A stretch of DNA of 64,000 bases from an uncultured Actinomycetes bacterium (GCA_903822425.1 CAIJOY010000031.1:1-64000); one strand, 5' to 3'; shown: positions 8,893 to 18,686, counted from the stretch's first letter. Translations and numbers: made by a program. Notes: a model not told the origin generated them from the sequence alone.

Positions 8893-10491
8893 CTAATCTA
8901 GGTAATCGCGCAGAACTTGCGAACGCGATGGGTGGCGCAACTTCGACATGGTTTTGGATTCAATTTGGCGAATGCGTTCGCGAGTAACTCCATAAACTTT
9001 GCCAATTTCATCCAAAGTTTTTGGTTGGCCATCTGTTAGACCAAAGCGCATTTGGACTACACCAGACTCACGATCTGAAAGCGTGTCAAGAACTGAATGG
9101 AGTTGCTCTTGCAAGAGCGTGAAAGAAACCGCATCAGCGGGGACAACCGCCTCGGAGTCCTCGATCAAATCACCAAACTCTGAATCTCCTTCTTCGCCCA
9201 GCGGCGTGTGAAGTGAAATTGGTTCGCGCCCATATTTTTGAACTTCAACAACTTTTTCAGGGGTCATATCGAGCTCTTTTGCCAGCTCTTCTGGGGTTGG
9301 TTCGCGACCCAAATCTTGCAACATCTGTCGCTGAACACGTGCCAACTTGTTAATGACTTCAACCATGTGGACTGGAATACGAATCGTGCGAGCTTGATCT
9401 GCCATAGCGCGGGTAATAGCTTGGCGAATCCACCATGTTGCATAAGTCGAGAACTTATAACCCTTGGTGTAATCGAACTTCTCTACGGCACGAATCAAAC
9501 CTAAGTTACCTTCTTGAATTAAATCTAGGAAAAGCATTCCGCGGCCGGTATAGCGCTTTGCAAGAGAGACAACCAAACGCAAGTTGGCTTCAAGCAGGTG
9601 ATTTTTCGCGCGCTTACCGTCTTCAACAATCCACTCAAGTTCGCGCTTGAGTTTTTTATCGAGTTTCTTTTCAGTTGCAATCTTAAACTCAGCAAAAAGA
9701 CCAGCTTCGATACGAGTGGCCAGTTCCACTTCAAGTTCTGCATTAAGGAGTGCAACGCGACCGATCTGCTTCAGGTAATCCTTAACAGGGTCAGCCGTGG
9801 CACCAGCTGTCATAACAGTCTGTGCAGGAGCATCATCCTCCTCAGATGCCTTGAGGGTAAAGGCATCTTCTTCGTTACCGTTGCTCTCTTCTGCAAGGTT
9901 GACCACGCGTGGAGCATTTGCTTTATCTTCTGCGGGCTCATCAGAGGAAACTTCTGCCACGAGTGCTTCGAGATCTTCTAGTTCTACTTCTTCTAGTTCT
10001 ACTTCTTCGCCATCAATTTTTGCAGTCGAAACTTTCTCGGCTTTGAGCACAACTGGCTTCGTAGCCACAACTGGTGGGGCGACAAGTGCGTAGTCACTCT
10101 TTTTCAAGATCCGGCTAGGTGAACCCAATCCGCCCTTGCGAAGTTTCTCCGTAAGAGTTGTAACAGTTATAGCCAATTCTTTTGCTTCATCAATGAGTGG
10201 CTTATCAACTTTTTTAGGAATTCTATTAAGACTTGTAACGCCGCGGGATTCAAGCTCGTCCATAACTATCTTCTGACGTGCGACAGCTTCTTTTGCGGTA
10301 ATAATCATTTTAATATCGTTGACAGTGAGATCTTTTTTCAATTCAATCTTTTTGGCTGCAACCTTTTTAGCGGGAGCCTTCTTTGCAACAATTTTTTTCG
10401 CGGCGACTTTCTTTACCGCTGCTTTTTTTGCAGCAGGCTTCTTCTTAACTGAAGACTTTGCCCTGTTTTTGAGCGCACTAAGAGAAGCCAC
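8893..10491 (-). CDS. rpoD: Primary RNA polymerase sigma factor (RpoD/SigA/HrdB)
   Basis: This housekeeping sigma factor is 532 aa, starting at GTG 10491 after an AAAGGA site. It has region 1.2 ([16 protein letters not shown]), regions 2.1-2.4 ([26 protein letters not shown], then [13 protein letters not shown]), region 3 and a region 4.2 helix-turn-helix ([15 protein letters not shown]) ending in [14 protein letters not shown]. The first 50 residues are a Lys/Ala repeat ([27 protein letters not shown]) like histone H1 tails, and a Glu-rich acidic stretch follows. Similar tails are common on actinobacterial primary sigma factors. Confidence 0.97.
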   Translation of the reverse strand: MASLSALKNRAKSSVKKKPAAKKAAVKKVAAKKIVAKKAPAKKVAAKKIELKKDLTVNDIKMIITAKEAVARQKIVMDELESRGVTSLNRIPKKVDKPLIDEAKELAITVTTLTEKLRKGGLGSPSRILKKSDYALVAPPVVATKPVVLKAEKVSTAKIDGEEVELEEVELEDLEALVAEVSSDEPAEDKANAPRVVNLAEESNGNEEDAFTLKASEEDDAPAQTVMTAGATADPVKDYLKQIGRVALLNAELEVELATRIEAGLFAEFKIATEKKLDKKLKRELEWIVEDGKRAKNHLLEANLRLVVSLAKRYTGRGMLFLDLIQEGNLGLIRAVEKFDYTKGYKFSTYATWWIRQAITRAMADQARTIRIPVHMVEVINKLARVQRQMLQDLGREPTPEELAKELDMTPEKVVEVQKYGREPISLHTPLGEEGDSEFGDLIEDSEAVVPADAVSFTLLQEQLHSVLDTLSDRESGVVQMRFGLTDGQPKTLDEIGKVYGVTRERIRQIESKTMSKLRHPSRSQVLRDYLD

Positions 10492-10618
10492 ATCAGTCCT
10501 TTGTTTTGACTTCGCCGATTAATCTCTGTCGATTAACCGCGAAGAAGCGATGGCTATATTATAATTTATCCACAGGGGTAAATGCACATCGAAAAGGCGA
10601 TTTTGCGCCGCAAACTCT

Positions 10619-11719
10619 CTACCCAAGCGTGAGAGCGTGTCGAATTACCTCTCCCACTGCTTCAACTTCCACTAAAAAGCCATCATGGCCAAAGGGCGAT
10701 GAGATTGTTTGGAGTTTCTGAGCTGTGGGAACCAACTCTGTGATCTCGGCTTGAAGGCGCGGAGGAAAGAGTCGGTCTGTATCGATGGAGACGACAACTA
10801 TCGGCACCGTGATCGCTGCCAGCGCAGCTGCTACCCCGCCCCGATCTCGGCCAATGTCGTGAGAGTTCATGGCTTCGGTTAAGGAGATGTAGGTATTGGC
10901 ATCAAAACGATGGGCCAGCTTGTGTGCTTGGTGATCTAAATAGGACTCAACGGCATAGCGCCCCGTGTCATCTCCCTGAAGCTCGCGACCAAATCGCACA
11001 TCCATCTCTGCTTCAGTTCGATAGGTCAAGTGAGCAATTCTGCGTGCTATGCCAAGTCCCTCAATGGGGCCTGTCTGCTGGTCGTAATAATCTCCACCGT
11101 GAAAATGTGGGTCACTTTTAATTGCACGAATTTGAATGGATGCTGTTCCAATTTGATCCCCCGTTGCAACCGCGGAAGAACCGATGGTGCAAATTGCTCC
11201 TACGCGATCTGGAAATTGGACCGCCCATTCCAGCGAACGCATTCCGCCTAAAGATGGACCCACTGCTAATCGATATTTTTTGATCCCCATCACATCGCTA
11301 AAAGCGACTTCCGCTGCAACCATGTCGCGAATGGTCAATATAGGAAAGCGCGATCCATATCTTTGCCCATCAGGTGCGATGCTTGATGGACCTGTACTGC
11401 CTTGGCATCCACCAATGACATTGGGGCAGATAACGAAATATTTATCCGTATCAAAAGGCAAACCAGGTCCAACCATTGACGGCCACCATCCAGGAACATC
11501 TGACCAGCCGGTGAGTGCATGATGCACTAAAATTGCATTATCGCGAGCGCTATTTAATGTGCCCCAGCTGTGATAGCAAATGTTGACATCTTCAAGGAGA
11601 TCACCACTTTCCAAAGTGAGCGAACCGATAGAAATAAATTGACGATCCCCTGGATCATCACCTTCTAACCATGCACCAGTGACGCTCTTGCGCCGATGCT
11701 CGGAGGTAGGGGTAACCAT
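10619..11719 (-). CDS. metX: Homoserine O-acetyltransferase
   Basis: MetX transfers an acetyl group from acetyl-CoA to homoserine, committing it to methionine synthesis. It is an alpha/beta-hydrolase fold with nucleophile Ser in GPSLGGM, catalytic Asp in DTDRLFPP and His in FGHDGFLVE; NVIGGCQGSTGP is family-typical. The track starts at GTG 11749, inside the riboswitch 3' edge. I prefer ATG 11719 (MVTPTSEHRR), which has GAAAGG 6 bp upstream and gives 366 aa. A SAM-IV-type riboswitch directly precedes it, so it is probably repressed when S-adenosylmethionine is plentiful. No metY is seen nearby. Confidence 0.93.
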   Translation of the reverse strand: MVTPTSEHRRKSVTGAWLEGDDPGDRQFISIGSLTLESGDLLEDVNICYHSWGTLNSARDNAILVHHALTGWSDVPGWWPSMVGPGLPFDTDKYFVICPNVIGGCQGSTGPSSIAPDGQRYGSRFPILTIRDMVAAEVAFSDVMGIKKYRLAVGPSLGGMRSLEWAVQFPDRVGAICTIGSSAVATGDQIGTASIQIRAIKSDPHFHGGDYYDQQTGPIEGLGIARRIAHLTYRTEAEMDVRFGRELQGDDTGRYAVESYLDHQAHKLAHRFDANTYISLTEAMNSHDIGRDRGGVAAALAAITVPIVVVSIDTDRLFPPRLQAEITELVPTAQKLQTISSPFGHDGFLVEVEAVGEVIRHALTLG

Positions 11720-11744
11720 GAAAAACCTTTCACGCTTGCCGATG

Positions 11745-11842
11745 CTCACGACTCATCAACCTGGTCTTCACCCGGAGCACCCCGCCGCGATGGAGGGTTG
11801 CCGTCCAGTTAGCCGGGGCTGAAACCTGGAACTCGTGACCTA
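11745..11842 (-). promoter_or_regulatory. SAM-IV-type riboswitch upstream of metX
   Basis: The minus strand reads GGTCACGAGTTCCAGG, then CCCCGGCTAACTGG, CGGCAACCCTCC, GGCGGGGTGC, CCGGGTGAAGACCAGG. This order of conserved blocks matches the actinobacterial SAM-IV class as I remember it, including the P1 closure of GGTC with GACC. It lies immediately 5' of metX. The metX Shine-Dalgarno follows within about 25 bp, which suits translational control, though termination cannot be excluded. The element edges are approximate. Confidence 0.88.
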
Positions 11843-11896
11843 GCAATAATGGTACGCGATGTTGGCTTAGAAATGAAAATTATTTCCTGGCGCACA

Positions 11897-12919
11897 TTAG
11901 TGATCAAAGATGGTCGCGCAGACTTTAGGGTGCAGTTCTTTGCGCATTGCTGAAAATGACTCAGGCGGCCAACCTGCGCTAAAGACTCTGCCTAACAAGG
12001 TCGTCAAGGAATAGCTCGGATCATCGTGCGTGGCTCGTTCCAGTGCACGATTGGCCAAAGCGCCTTCGCCTCGTTCATAGGAGAGAACGGCGAGCAAACA
12101 TGCAATAGGTGCCACAAAACCTACCGGCGCGATACGTATGAGGTAGCGCCACATCATCGCGTAGATATCCCTAGTCGCCTCATCGTGTGCTCCAAGGGCA
12201 AAGTCTCGGATCTGGATGTCACTGAGTCGCCCAACTACCCGTGCAGAGAGCTCCTGATCGGCAGTGATATCTGTCCCCATAGAGCCGGCGATAAATCGCG
12301 ATACCAAATCGATAATGCATAACGCTCCATCTCGTTGGAGACCCCGAATATTGGGTGAGTTCTCATCCACGCGATTGAGATTCACTTGCGCTATGAACTG
12401 TGCATCGCGAGCAAGAGGCAATGATGCAATGGAATCTGACATCTCTTCCACAGTATTAAATGGCATCTGCCGTCCTTGAACTACCTGCTCTACAGCAAAG
12501 TTACTTGTGGCTAGTTCTGGAAGTTGGCGACCTTGGGGTGGACAACAATCAGTATCGGCGCAAAGAATTGAGCGCCAACGTCCTTGCCAAATCAATAATG
12601 ATTCACGGACCTCGATCTGCGCACGAAAAATCGCTGTAGCCATTGCGTTTAATATCTCTTCACCGTCTCCTCGAGTATCCGGAACGTAGGCAAGAATTAA
12701 TGCTCCATCGCCACCATCACGAACCAAATGATGTACGAGCAGATCAATCTGATCTTGGAAGCATGGGTCATCTATTTGGCATTCAGGGTAATCAACGCGC
12801 ATAGCCATACCTACAGATTCTTCTTTCAGAGAAACCATGACGAGAGAATTTGTAGGGTGATAGCCGATAAGGAAAGGTATTGCTGCTAATAAATCATGAG
12901 GTGAAGTCAATGTTGTCAT
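11897..12919 (-). CDS. DUF4192 family protein
   Basis: A 340-aa cytoplasmic protein whose N-terminus, SPHDLLAAIPFLIGYHPTNSLVMVSL, is typical of DUF4192, an actinobacterial family of unknown function. The later part has TPR-like helices (AVLSYERGEGALANRALERA) that also fit the family. The track starts at 12958; I prefer ATG 12919 because the family begins with PADLLAA-like sequence, though no strong Shine-Dalgarno is seen for either start. It lies upstream of the metX riboswitch on the same strand. Confidence 0.8.
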   Translation of the reverse strand: MTTLTSPHDLLAAIPFLIGYHPTNSLVMVSLKEESVGMAMRVDYPECQIDDPCFQDQIDLLVHHLVRDGGDGALILAYVPDTRGDGEEILNAMATAIFRAQIEVRESLLIWQGRWRSILCADTDCCPPQGRQLPELATSNFAVEQVVQGRQMPFNTVEEMSDSIASLPLARDAQFIAQVNLNRVDENSPNIRGLQRDGALCIIDLVSRFIAGSMGTDITADQELSARVVGRLSDIQIRDFALGAHDEATRDIYAMMWRYLIRIAPVGFVAPIACLLAVLSYERGEGALANRALERATHDDPSYSLTTLLGRVFSAGWPPESFSAMRKELHPKVCATIFDH

Positions 12920-12985
12920 AGCAGGCAAGATTTCATTGCCCACCCACAGAAGGCGCAAAGATTACCAACGCCTGTGGAAGGAAAA

Positions 12986-13768
12986 TCACTGTGTTATCCG
13001 TGTAGGTCCATTGGCAACGTGCACCGTAGTGATGGAAACTTTACGTATTTCCCCCGTTATCGCACGGGCAACTCCATTGTGCGTCCAAGTCCCTCCCCAG
13101 GTAGCCAACATGGTGACAATAAATGTCCCTGCGTGGTTGTAGGTGTGAGTGATGACTTCGTGAGGAAATGCAGCACCAGCCTGAGTTGTAGCAAGAAATC
13201 CACCATCTCCGAAACTCCATAGAAATGATGGGCGCATCGTTACATCCACAATCTCGCCCACGATTGACACTGTGGAGGTGAATAAAGCCGGTAAGTCACA
13301 CCAATAAATCATCGGCATATTGACGATTGCATTGCTACTAGGTTCTTTGGCGATGGTTGCAACTGGCAACATTTTGACTAATCGATCATTGAGCGATGCA
13401 CTATTGCTCACCGGGGCTGTGATTTTCTTATGAACTACTGGTTTGCGAGGAATCGATCTATGTGCGACCACTGCTGCCGGTGATGGTTTGGGTTTCACGA
13501 TAACTTTTGGTTTGGGCTTTATCACCGGCTTTGCTTTGGCCGGTGCTGGCTTAGCTATTGCAGATGCAACCGGTTTGGGTGTGCTCGATGAGCCCGCCTT
13601 TTTGCCCACAATAATGATTTGTCCATCTTGGGTATAGACATCAATACAAGCCGAGTTAATGCAATCGGCGGCAACAGCAGGTATCGCATGAAAGGGCGAA
13701 AAGTTGTATGCAATGAAGAAGATAAAAGCGATAGGGGCAATGATTTTCTGCGGGAAATGAGAAGCCAT
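12986..13768 (-). CDS. Secreted protein with PKD-like domain and Pro/Lys-rich linker
   Basis: A 260-aa protein with an N-terminal hydrophobic signal (IIAPIAFIFFIAYNFSPFHAIPAVAA). A long Lys/Pro/Ala-rich linker follows (residues about 60-130, KPKPKVIVKPKPSP). The C-terminal domain has WSFGDGG and HTYNHAGTFIVTMLATW, the hallmarks of a PKD fold. Such domains mediate extracellular binding. The linker may cross the cell wall. The exact function is unknown, and it appears to be a single gene. Confidence 0.7.
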   Translation of the reverse strand: MASHFPQKIIAPIAFIFFIAYNFSPFHAIPAVAADCINSACIDVYTQDGQIIIVGKKAGSSSTPKPVASAIAKPAPAKAKPVIKPKPKVIVKPKPSPAAVVAHRSIPRKPVVHKKITAPVSNSASLNDRLVKMLPVATIAKEPSSNAIVNMPMIYWCDLPALFTSTVSIVGEIVDVTMRPSFLWSFGDGGFLATTQAGAAFPHEVITHTYNHAGTFIVTMLATWGGTWTHNGVARAITGEIRKVSITTVHVANGPTRITQ

Positions 13769-13855
13769 AGCGCGAGCCTAAAAGTCTGCAACTTTGCACT
13801 GTGAGGCCTTGCGCGTGGCTGTGCACGTAGCGCTCAAGAGTTCTACAGTGCGACC

Positions 13856-14317
13856 ATGGCACATCGCGATGGTGATGGATGGGTCCAATGTCGCTGCGGC
13901 GCTAAACATTGGGGGTTGCATGGTGCTGCCGGTTTACTCCTTGTCCGCAACGCAACACTGTTGCTACAACACCGCGCTGAATGGGTCCACAACGGTGATA
14001 CGTGGGGCGTTCCTGGCGGAGCCCGCGATTCCCATGAGACGCCAGTTCAGGCCGCAATTCGTGAAGCAGTAGAGGAAACTGGGATCGAACCAGAATTACT
14101 CACTGTTCATACAACTCACACAGATGACCACATGGATTGGCGCTATGACACCGTGATTGCATCTGCTGATCCTCTTTTAATTCCTCACCATATGAACGAG
14201 GAAGGTCAAGAATTGCGGTGGATTTCCTGGAATGAAATAAGTGCCATGAATCTGCATCCCAGCTTTGCTAAATCATGGCCTGCCGTAGAGCTACTTCTGC
14301 GTGAACTCTTCGGATAA
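13856..14317 (+). CDS. Nudix hydrolase
   Basis: A 153-aa Nudix enzyme with an intact box, GARDSHETPVQAAIREAVEETGI, which binds the divalent metal used to cleave nucleoside diphosphate-X compounds. The preceding WGVPGG is also typical. Substrate is not readable; MutT-like clean-up or NDP-sugar hydrolysis are both possible. An N-terminal CRCGAKHWG segment could form half of a small metal site. The 3' end overlaps the convergent helicase gene by 27 bp. Confidence 0.88.
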   Translation: MAHRDGDGWVQCRCGAKHWGLHGAAGLLLVRNATLLLQHRAEWVHNGDTWGVPGGARDSHETPVQAAIREAVEETGIEPELLTVHTTHTDDHMDWRYDTVIASADPLLIPHHMNEEGQELRWISWNEISAMNLHPSFAKSWPAVELLLRELFG

Positions 14318-16291
14318 ACGCTTCAGAGAATCTTTTACAACCGCAGCATCAGAGGTGCGCCACAGTGGCGGCATTGAATTAAGCAAGACCGAGCCATAGC
14401 GCTTTGTCACAATACGAGAGTCCAATATCGCAACAACACCGCGATCTTCCTCAGAGCGAATCAATCGACCCGTGCCCTGAGCCAATAAGAGCGCAGCTCG
14501 TGGCAAAGAAACTTGCATAAATCCACTTCCACCAGTTGCATCAATTTCTGCAGCACGCGCCGACATCACCGGATCATCTGGTCTGGGAAAAGGAATTCGA
14601 TCAATCGCCACCAAAATGCAAGAAGCGCCAGGAACATCAACTCCTTGCCACAAGCTCATCGTGCCTAAAAGAATTGATGTCTCATCTTTAATAAATCGCT
14701 CGACAAGGGGACCAACGGCATCGCCACGTTTTTGCGTGATAATTTTGATTGGCAGCTCTGCCAACACAGCGCGCAAATGCGCATCTGCTGCCTCCACTCC
14801 CCTCCAGGAGGAAAACAAAGCCAAGGTGCGTCCCCCAGCTGCATCGATAAGTTCGCCAAGTTCAGTTAACACTTCAACGCTAGGACCATCACGGCCAGGT
14901 TCAGGTAAATGTTTTGGCATATACAACATGCCTTGATTAGCAAAATCAAAAGGTGAACCCACATCGAGCATCTGCACATTTGCTGGGTCCAGATCACCAG
15001 CTTCTACTTCAGTATCTGCATCATCGCCCACCACAAAACCAATATTGCGGGCCATCGCATCAAAACCGTTACCCACGGTCAAAGTTGCCGACGTTGCAAT
15101 CACTGGCGTTTTGGTCAATAAATTAGCGCGCAGCACTGAAGAAACAGCCAGCGGAGCCAAGTGCAAAGTCGAAAATGTTGGTTCATACCAGAGCACTTGG
15201 CCTGCACCGAGTTTGAGTAACTTTGCGGCGGTAGTGGAAACTTCATTAACTGCACCCTTGACTCGAGCCCGCTCTGCCATCGAATCTGAGTCAACGATCA
15301 CTTCATCAGCACTAATCATTTGCACTAAGGCTTGTGCAGCTTCTCGCACTTTGCGAATAGGGGCCTCAAGTTCTGCAGGTAATTGATCAAGGCGGCCTTG
15401 CAAATTTGTTTCATACTTCACCCTAGAGCCGTAACCATCCATCGCATCATCAAATCCATCGGCAGCTTTAGTCAGTGCATCTGCCAACTTTCCAGGCATG
15501 TGTTTTCGAGCCATCGCAGCAGCTCGTGAAACACGAGGGCCAGTGAGTTCTTCTGTGACAGCTTGAGTGGTGCGATCCATAAATTCGTGTGCTTCATCCA
15601 AAATCACTGCATCGCGTTCGGGCAAGATGGGATGTGAATCTACGATTTCGATTGCAAGCAAAGTGTGATTGGTGACGACAACATCGGCACTTTGCGCTTT
15701 GGATTTTGCAATTGCTGCAAAACATTGTGGGCCGTAGGCGCACACTTCAGCACCTACACATTCACGCCCAGATAATGAATTAGCAGCCCACACTCTGCGA
15801 TCTACATCAGGGGCATCATCGCGATCTCCCGATACCCCCGGAGTCTTTGCCCAGGCAACTAAGCGTTTAGCATCCAAACCTAAACTGGAAACTTCAAGCA
15901 AGACATCTCCATCAGGATCAGGAGTTTCACTATTCATCTTTTGCAAGCAGATGTAGTTACCTACCCCTTTATAAATTCCATAAGAAATTTCTCGGCCGAG
16001 TACTTTCTCAAGTGCCGGAACTATGCGAGGTAAGTCGCGTTCAACCAATTGCCGCTGCAAAGCCAGCGTGGCCGTTGCTACCAATACTTTTTTGCCATGA
16101 ACCAAGGCAGGAACCAAATACGCTAAAGATTTTCCAGTACCCGTGCCCGCCTGCACCATCAAGTGATGCCGATCAGAAAGGGCATTGGCCACAGCTTCAG
16201 CCATTTCAACTTGTCCATCGCGCGATGTGCCACCAATAGCCTCAATGGCTGCATCTAAGGCTTTGCGCACTTGCGCCGATTGATCACTCAC
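14291..16291 (-). CDS. DinG/XPD-like ATP-dependent DNA helicase
   Basis: A 666-aa superfamily 2 helicase. Walker A is QAGTGTGKSLAY, the Walker B/DEAH box is VILDEAHEF, and the C-terminal motif VI region reads QGTGRLIRSEEDRG. Between motifs I and II lie four spaced cysteines (ICLQ, then CVGAEVCAYGPQC), which fit the 4Fe-4S cluster of the XPD/DinG group. These enzymes unwind 5'-overhang and R-loop substrates in repair. No SOS box is visible at its start, so it may not be LexA-controlled. Confidence 0.9.
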   Translation of the reverse strand: MSDQSAQVRKALDAAIEAIGGTSRDGQVEMAEAVANALSDRHHLMVQAGTGTGKSLAYLVPALVHGKKVLVATATLALQRQLVERDLPRIVPALEKVLGREISYGIYKGVGNYICLQKMNSETPDPDGDVLLEVSSLGLDAKRLVAWAKTPGVSGDRDDAPDVDRRVWAANSLSGRECVGAEVCAYGPQCFAAIAKSKAQSADVVVTNHTLLAIEIVDSHPILPERDAVILDEAHEFMDRTTQAVTEELTGPRVSRAAAMARKHMPGKLADALTKAADGFDDAMDGYGSRVKYETNLQGRLDQLPAELEAPIRKVREAAQALVQMISADEVIVDSDSMAERARVKGAVNEVSTTAAKLLKLGAGQVLWYEPTFSTLHLAPLAVSSVLRANLLTKTPVIATSATLTVGNGFDAMARNIGFVVGDDADTEVEAGDLDPANVQMLDVGSPFDFANQGMLYMPKHLPEPGRDGPSVEVLTELGELIDAAGGRTLALFSSWRGVEAADAHLRAVLAELPIKIITQKRGDAVGPLVERFIKDETSILLGTMSLWQGVDVPGASCILVAIDRIPFPRPDDPVMSARAAEIDATGGSGFMQVSLPRAALLLAQGTGRLIRSEEDRGVVAILDSRIVTKRYGSVLLNSMPPLWRTSDAAVVKDSLKRLSEEFTQK

Positions 16292-16354
16292 AGGGCCACC
16301 TTAGCCGTTATAGGAATAGTTGAAGATTCAACTACTTAGTACTACAGTGCGCAC

Positions 16355-17128
16355 ATGGAAAAGATGCCATCCCTCTACATCGGTCATGGAGCACCGATGT
16401 TGCTCGATGATGCCCTATGGAGCAGTGAGCTTGCCTCGATTGCATCCTCCATTGCAAGGCCGAAGGCAATCCTGATTATCTCTGCTCATTGGGAATCTGA
16501 ACCCATCACTTTAAGCAACGCCCAAGCCAATTCACCCGTGGTTTATGACTTCAGCGGATTTGATCGGAAGTTTTATGAAATGACATATAACACTCCAGAT
16601 GCAACACATTTAGCCGCGAAAGTGATCGCTCTCATGCCAAAAAATGTGCCCGTACATCAGAGCACTCGCGGATTAGATCACGGTGCATGGGTTCCACTTC
16701 GCGTGATGTATCCAAATGCTGATGTTCCGGTGCTGCAGATGTCCATGCCTACTCATGAACCGAATGCACTGATGGAACTTGGAAAGCGTTTACAACCATT
16801 GCGTGATGAGGGTGTACTCATTCTGGGTTCTGGTTTTCTCACACATGGTCTTCGCTACCTTCACGACTGGACTCCTGATGCCACCGCTCCAACATGGTCA
16901 AGTGATTTTGATCTATGGGCTGCAGATGCACTTGCTCGAGGCGATGTGGACACTCTCTCAAGGTTTAAAGAATTAGCACCCGGCATGCCCTACGCCCATC
17001 CCACTGTAGAACATTTCACACCACTATTTGTCACCCTAGGAACAGCGACAAAGGCTGATGCTGCCCCGAGTACATTGATCGATGGCTACTTCATGGGCCT
17101 TTCAAAGCGATCTATTCTTGTGGCATAA
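16355..17128 (+). CDS. Class III extradiol dioxygenase, DODA (LigB-like) family
   Basis: A 257-aa single-domain protein of the 4,5-DOPA dioxygenase / YgiD family. MPSLYIGHGAPM carries the first metal His and ILIISAHWES the second; LGSGFLTHGLRY and DHGAWVPLRVMYP are also family signatures. Members open catechol-type rings using a single zinc or iron ion. The natural substrate is unknown for most bacterial members. No aromatic degradation genes surround it, so it is probably a stand-alone enzyme. The start at ATG 16355 matches the family start. Confidence 0.88.
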   Translation: MEKMPSLYIGHGAPMLLDDALWSSELASIASSIARPKAILIISAHWESEPITLSNAQANSPVVYDFSGFDRKFYEMTYNTPDATHLAAKVIALMPKNVPVHQSTRGLDHGAWVPLRVMYPNADVPVLQMSMPTHEPNALMELGKRLQPLRDEGVLILGSGFLTHGLRYLHDWTPDATAPTWSSDFDLWAADALARGDVDTLSRFKELAPGMPYAHPTVEHFTPLFVTLGTATKADAAPSTLIDGYFMGLSKRSILVA

Positions 17129-17175
17129 ATCTTTTTAACCTTGACTTATTCCTGCATCTGCTAGAAGGTGTCGGA

Positions 17176-18561
17176 ATGATCTCATTGACCAAAGTCACCT
17201 TGCCCAAGTACGTAAAACCTTCATGTGCACCCGAGCTTCCAATCAGCACCTACAAGAAGCGACTAGAGGATGTGGCTCAAGCCCTGAGAGATCTCAGTAT
17301 GGATTACCTGGTTATTCACGCAGACCGGGAACATTCAGCCCATCAAGAATTCTTAATCGGTGTTGGACCTCGCTTTGAAGAGTCCATTCTCATCATCGGA
17401 GCAAACGGGAAACGAATGCTCCTGCTGGGTAATGAATGTATGTACATCCCACCAGATCCTGCCTTGGATATTGAGATTGAAATTTTTCAGGATTTCAGCC
17501 CGCCTAATCAGAAACGTGAAATCTCGCGCCCGATAGAGGCAATTTTGCGAAGTTCTGGCATTAGCGCAGGGCAGCGCATCGGCACTGCCAGCTGGAAAAC
17601 CTATTCATCCCACTTAGTAAATGATGTGGAGCATGCTCTAGATATCCCAAGTTTCCTCGCCGATGAGCTACGCCGCATCGTGGGATCAAGCGGGGATGTC
17701 TTAAACGCAAACTCAATTTTCATTGGGACAAGCAACGGTTTGCGCTTGATCAATGATGCCCATCAAATCGCTCAATTTGAATATGCCGCGGGCCTGGTTT
17801 CTCATTCAGTATTTGAAGCACTTTCTCATTTTGCTGTAGGTATTTCAGAGCGAGATGCGGCGAGCCACTTTGCCACTGAAGGCCAAGTGCAGAGCTGTCA
17901 CCCAATGATGAGTTTTGGTGAAAAAGCCCGTCGCGGACTTTCTAGCCCGAGTGATAACACAGCAAAACTTGGCGATCCCTTTTCGATGGCTCTAGGAGTT
18001 GCAGGTGCGCTCACGGCGCGAGCTGCGATGGTGGCACACAGCGAAAAGGATCTCAGCGCAGATCTGCAAACTTTCTTCCCAAAGTTTTCGCAAAACTATT
18101 GGTTATCCATTGTCACCTGGTATGAAAATATTGCAATCGGTGCCGTGGGTAAAGATGTCGTTGCGGCAGTTGAAAAAGTTATAGATAAGAGCCTCTACTC
18201 CCTATCTCTTAATCCAGGCCATAACTTGCATATCGAGGAATGGGTGCAATCGATCTTTACTCCAGATGGCACCGACACAGTGAAATCTGGAATGGTGATG
18301 CAGGCAGATCTCATTCCGGTCTCTGCTGGGCCCTTTTGCACAGGCAATGTCGAAGATGGCATTGCTGTTGCAGATGCGCAATTGCGAGCAGAAATTCACA
18401 ATCTCTATCCCGAAATGTGGGATCGTATGCAAAAGCGAAGAAGGTTTATGCACGAAGTGCTCGGAATTACCCTTGATGAATCGGTACTACCACTGAGTAA
18501 CTCATGTGGTCTCTATGCCCCATATGCCCTCACCTCCGATATGGTCTTTAGGAAGAAATAA
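17176..18561 (+). CDS. M24 (creatinase/aminopeptidase P)-like protein, metal site degenerate
   Basis: A 461-aa two-domain protein: an N-terminal creatinase-like domain and a C-terminal pita-bread domain. NPGHNLHIEEW matches the conserved His segment of M24 enzymes. However, the usual second Asp ligand is not found (GDPFSMALGVAGALTARAAM lacks it), and the first Glu ligand position reads VMQADLIP. A dinuclear metal site therefore looks incomplete and peptidase activity is doubtful. ATG 17176 has AGAAGG 8 bp upstream. A hairpin terminator follows at 18624. Confidence 0.7.
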   Translation: MISLTKVTLPKYVKPSCAPELPISTYKKRLEDVAQALRDLSMDYLVIHADREHSAHQEFLIGVGPRFEESILIIGANGKRMLLLGNECMYIPPDPALDIEIEIFQDFSPPNQKREISRPIEAILRSSGISAGQRIGTASWKTYSSHLVNDVEHALDIPSFLADELRRIVGSSGDVLNANSIFIGTSNGLRLINDAHQIAQFEYAAGLVSHSVFEALSHFAVGISERDAASHFATEGQVQSCHPMMSFGEKARRGLSSPSDNTAKLGDPFSMALGVAGALTARAAMVAHSEKDLSADLQTFFPKFSQNYWLSIVTWYENIAIGAVGKDVVAAVEKVIDKSLYSLSLNPGHNLHIEEWVQSIFTPDGTDTVKSGMVMQADLIPVSAGPFCTGNVEDGIAVADAQLRAEIHNLYPEMWDRMQKRRRFMHEVLGITLDESVLPLSNSCGLYAPYALTSDMVFRKK

Positions 18562-18623
18562 AGGTTGGTAACCCGCGCTTTTCACCCTTGCGCTCAGCAC
18601 CCTGCACTGCGATAGTGAGGCAC

Positions 18624-18650
18624 TACCCCATGTTCTGGGGTATTTCTGTG
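18624..18650 (+). terminator. Probable intrinsic terminator or leader hairpin
   Basis: TACCCCA-TGTTC-TGGGGTA is a perfect 7-bp stem with a 5-nt loop, followed by TTTCTGTGTTT. It lies 62 bp past the M24-like gene and 44 bp before asparaginase. It most likely ends the former transcript, but could act in the asparaginase leader. Confidence 0.6.
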
Positions 18651-18675
18651 TTTAGGTAGAGAGTTTAGGTAGAGA
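18650..18675 (+). repeat. Two 13-bp direct repeats ahead of the asparaginase operon
   Basis: GTTTAGGTAGAGA occurs twice head to tail, followed by GGGGA, ending about 11 bp before the GTG start. The second copy overlaps the ribosome-binding region (AGAGAGGGGA). It may be a protein-binding site or just a small duplication. Confidence 0.8.
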
Positions 18676-18686
18676 GGGGAATATGC

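Noticed and set aside
9598-9981. 127-aa plus-strand ORF opposite rpoD
   Set aside because: It is antisense to a highly conserved gene, has no family features and follows from the codon use of rpoD.
10319-10522. Frameshift or foreign insert in the Lys/Ala-rich rpoD N-terminus
   Set aside because: The repeat is in frame and such tails are usual on actinobacterial primary sigma factors.
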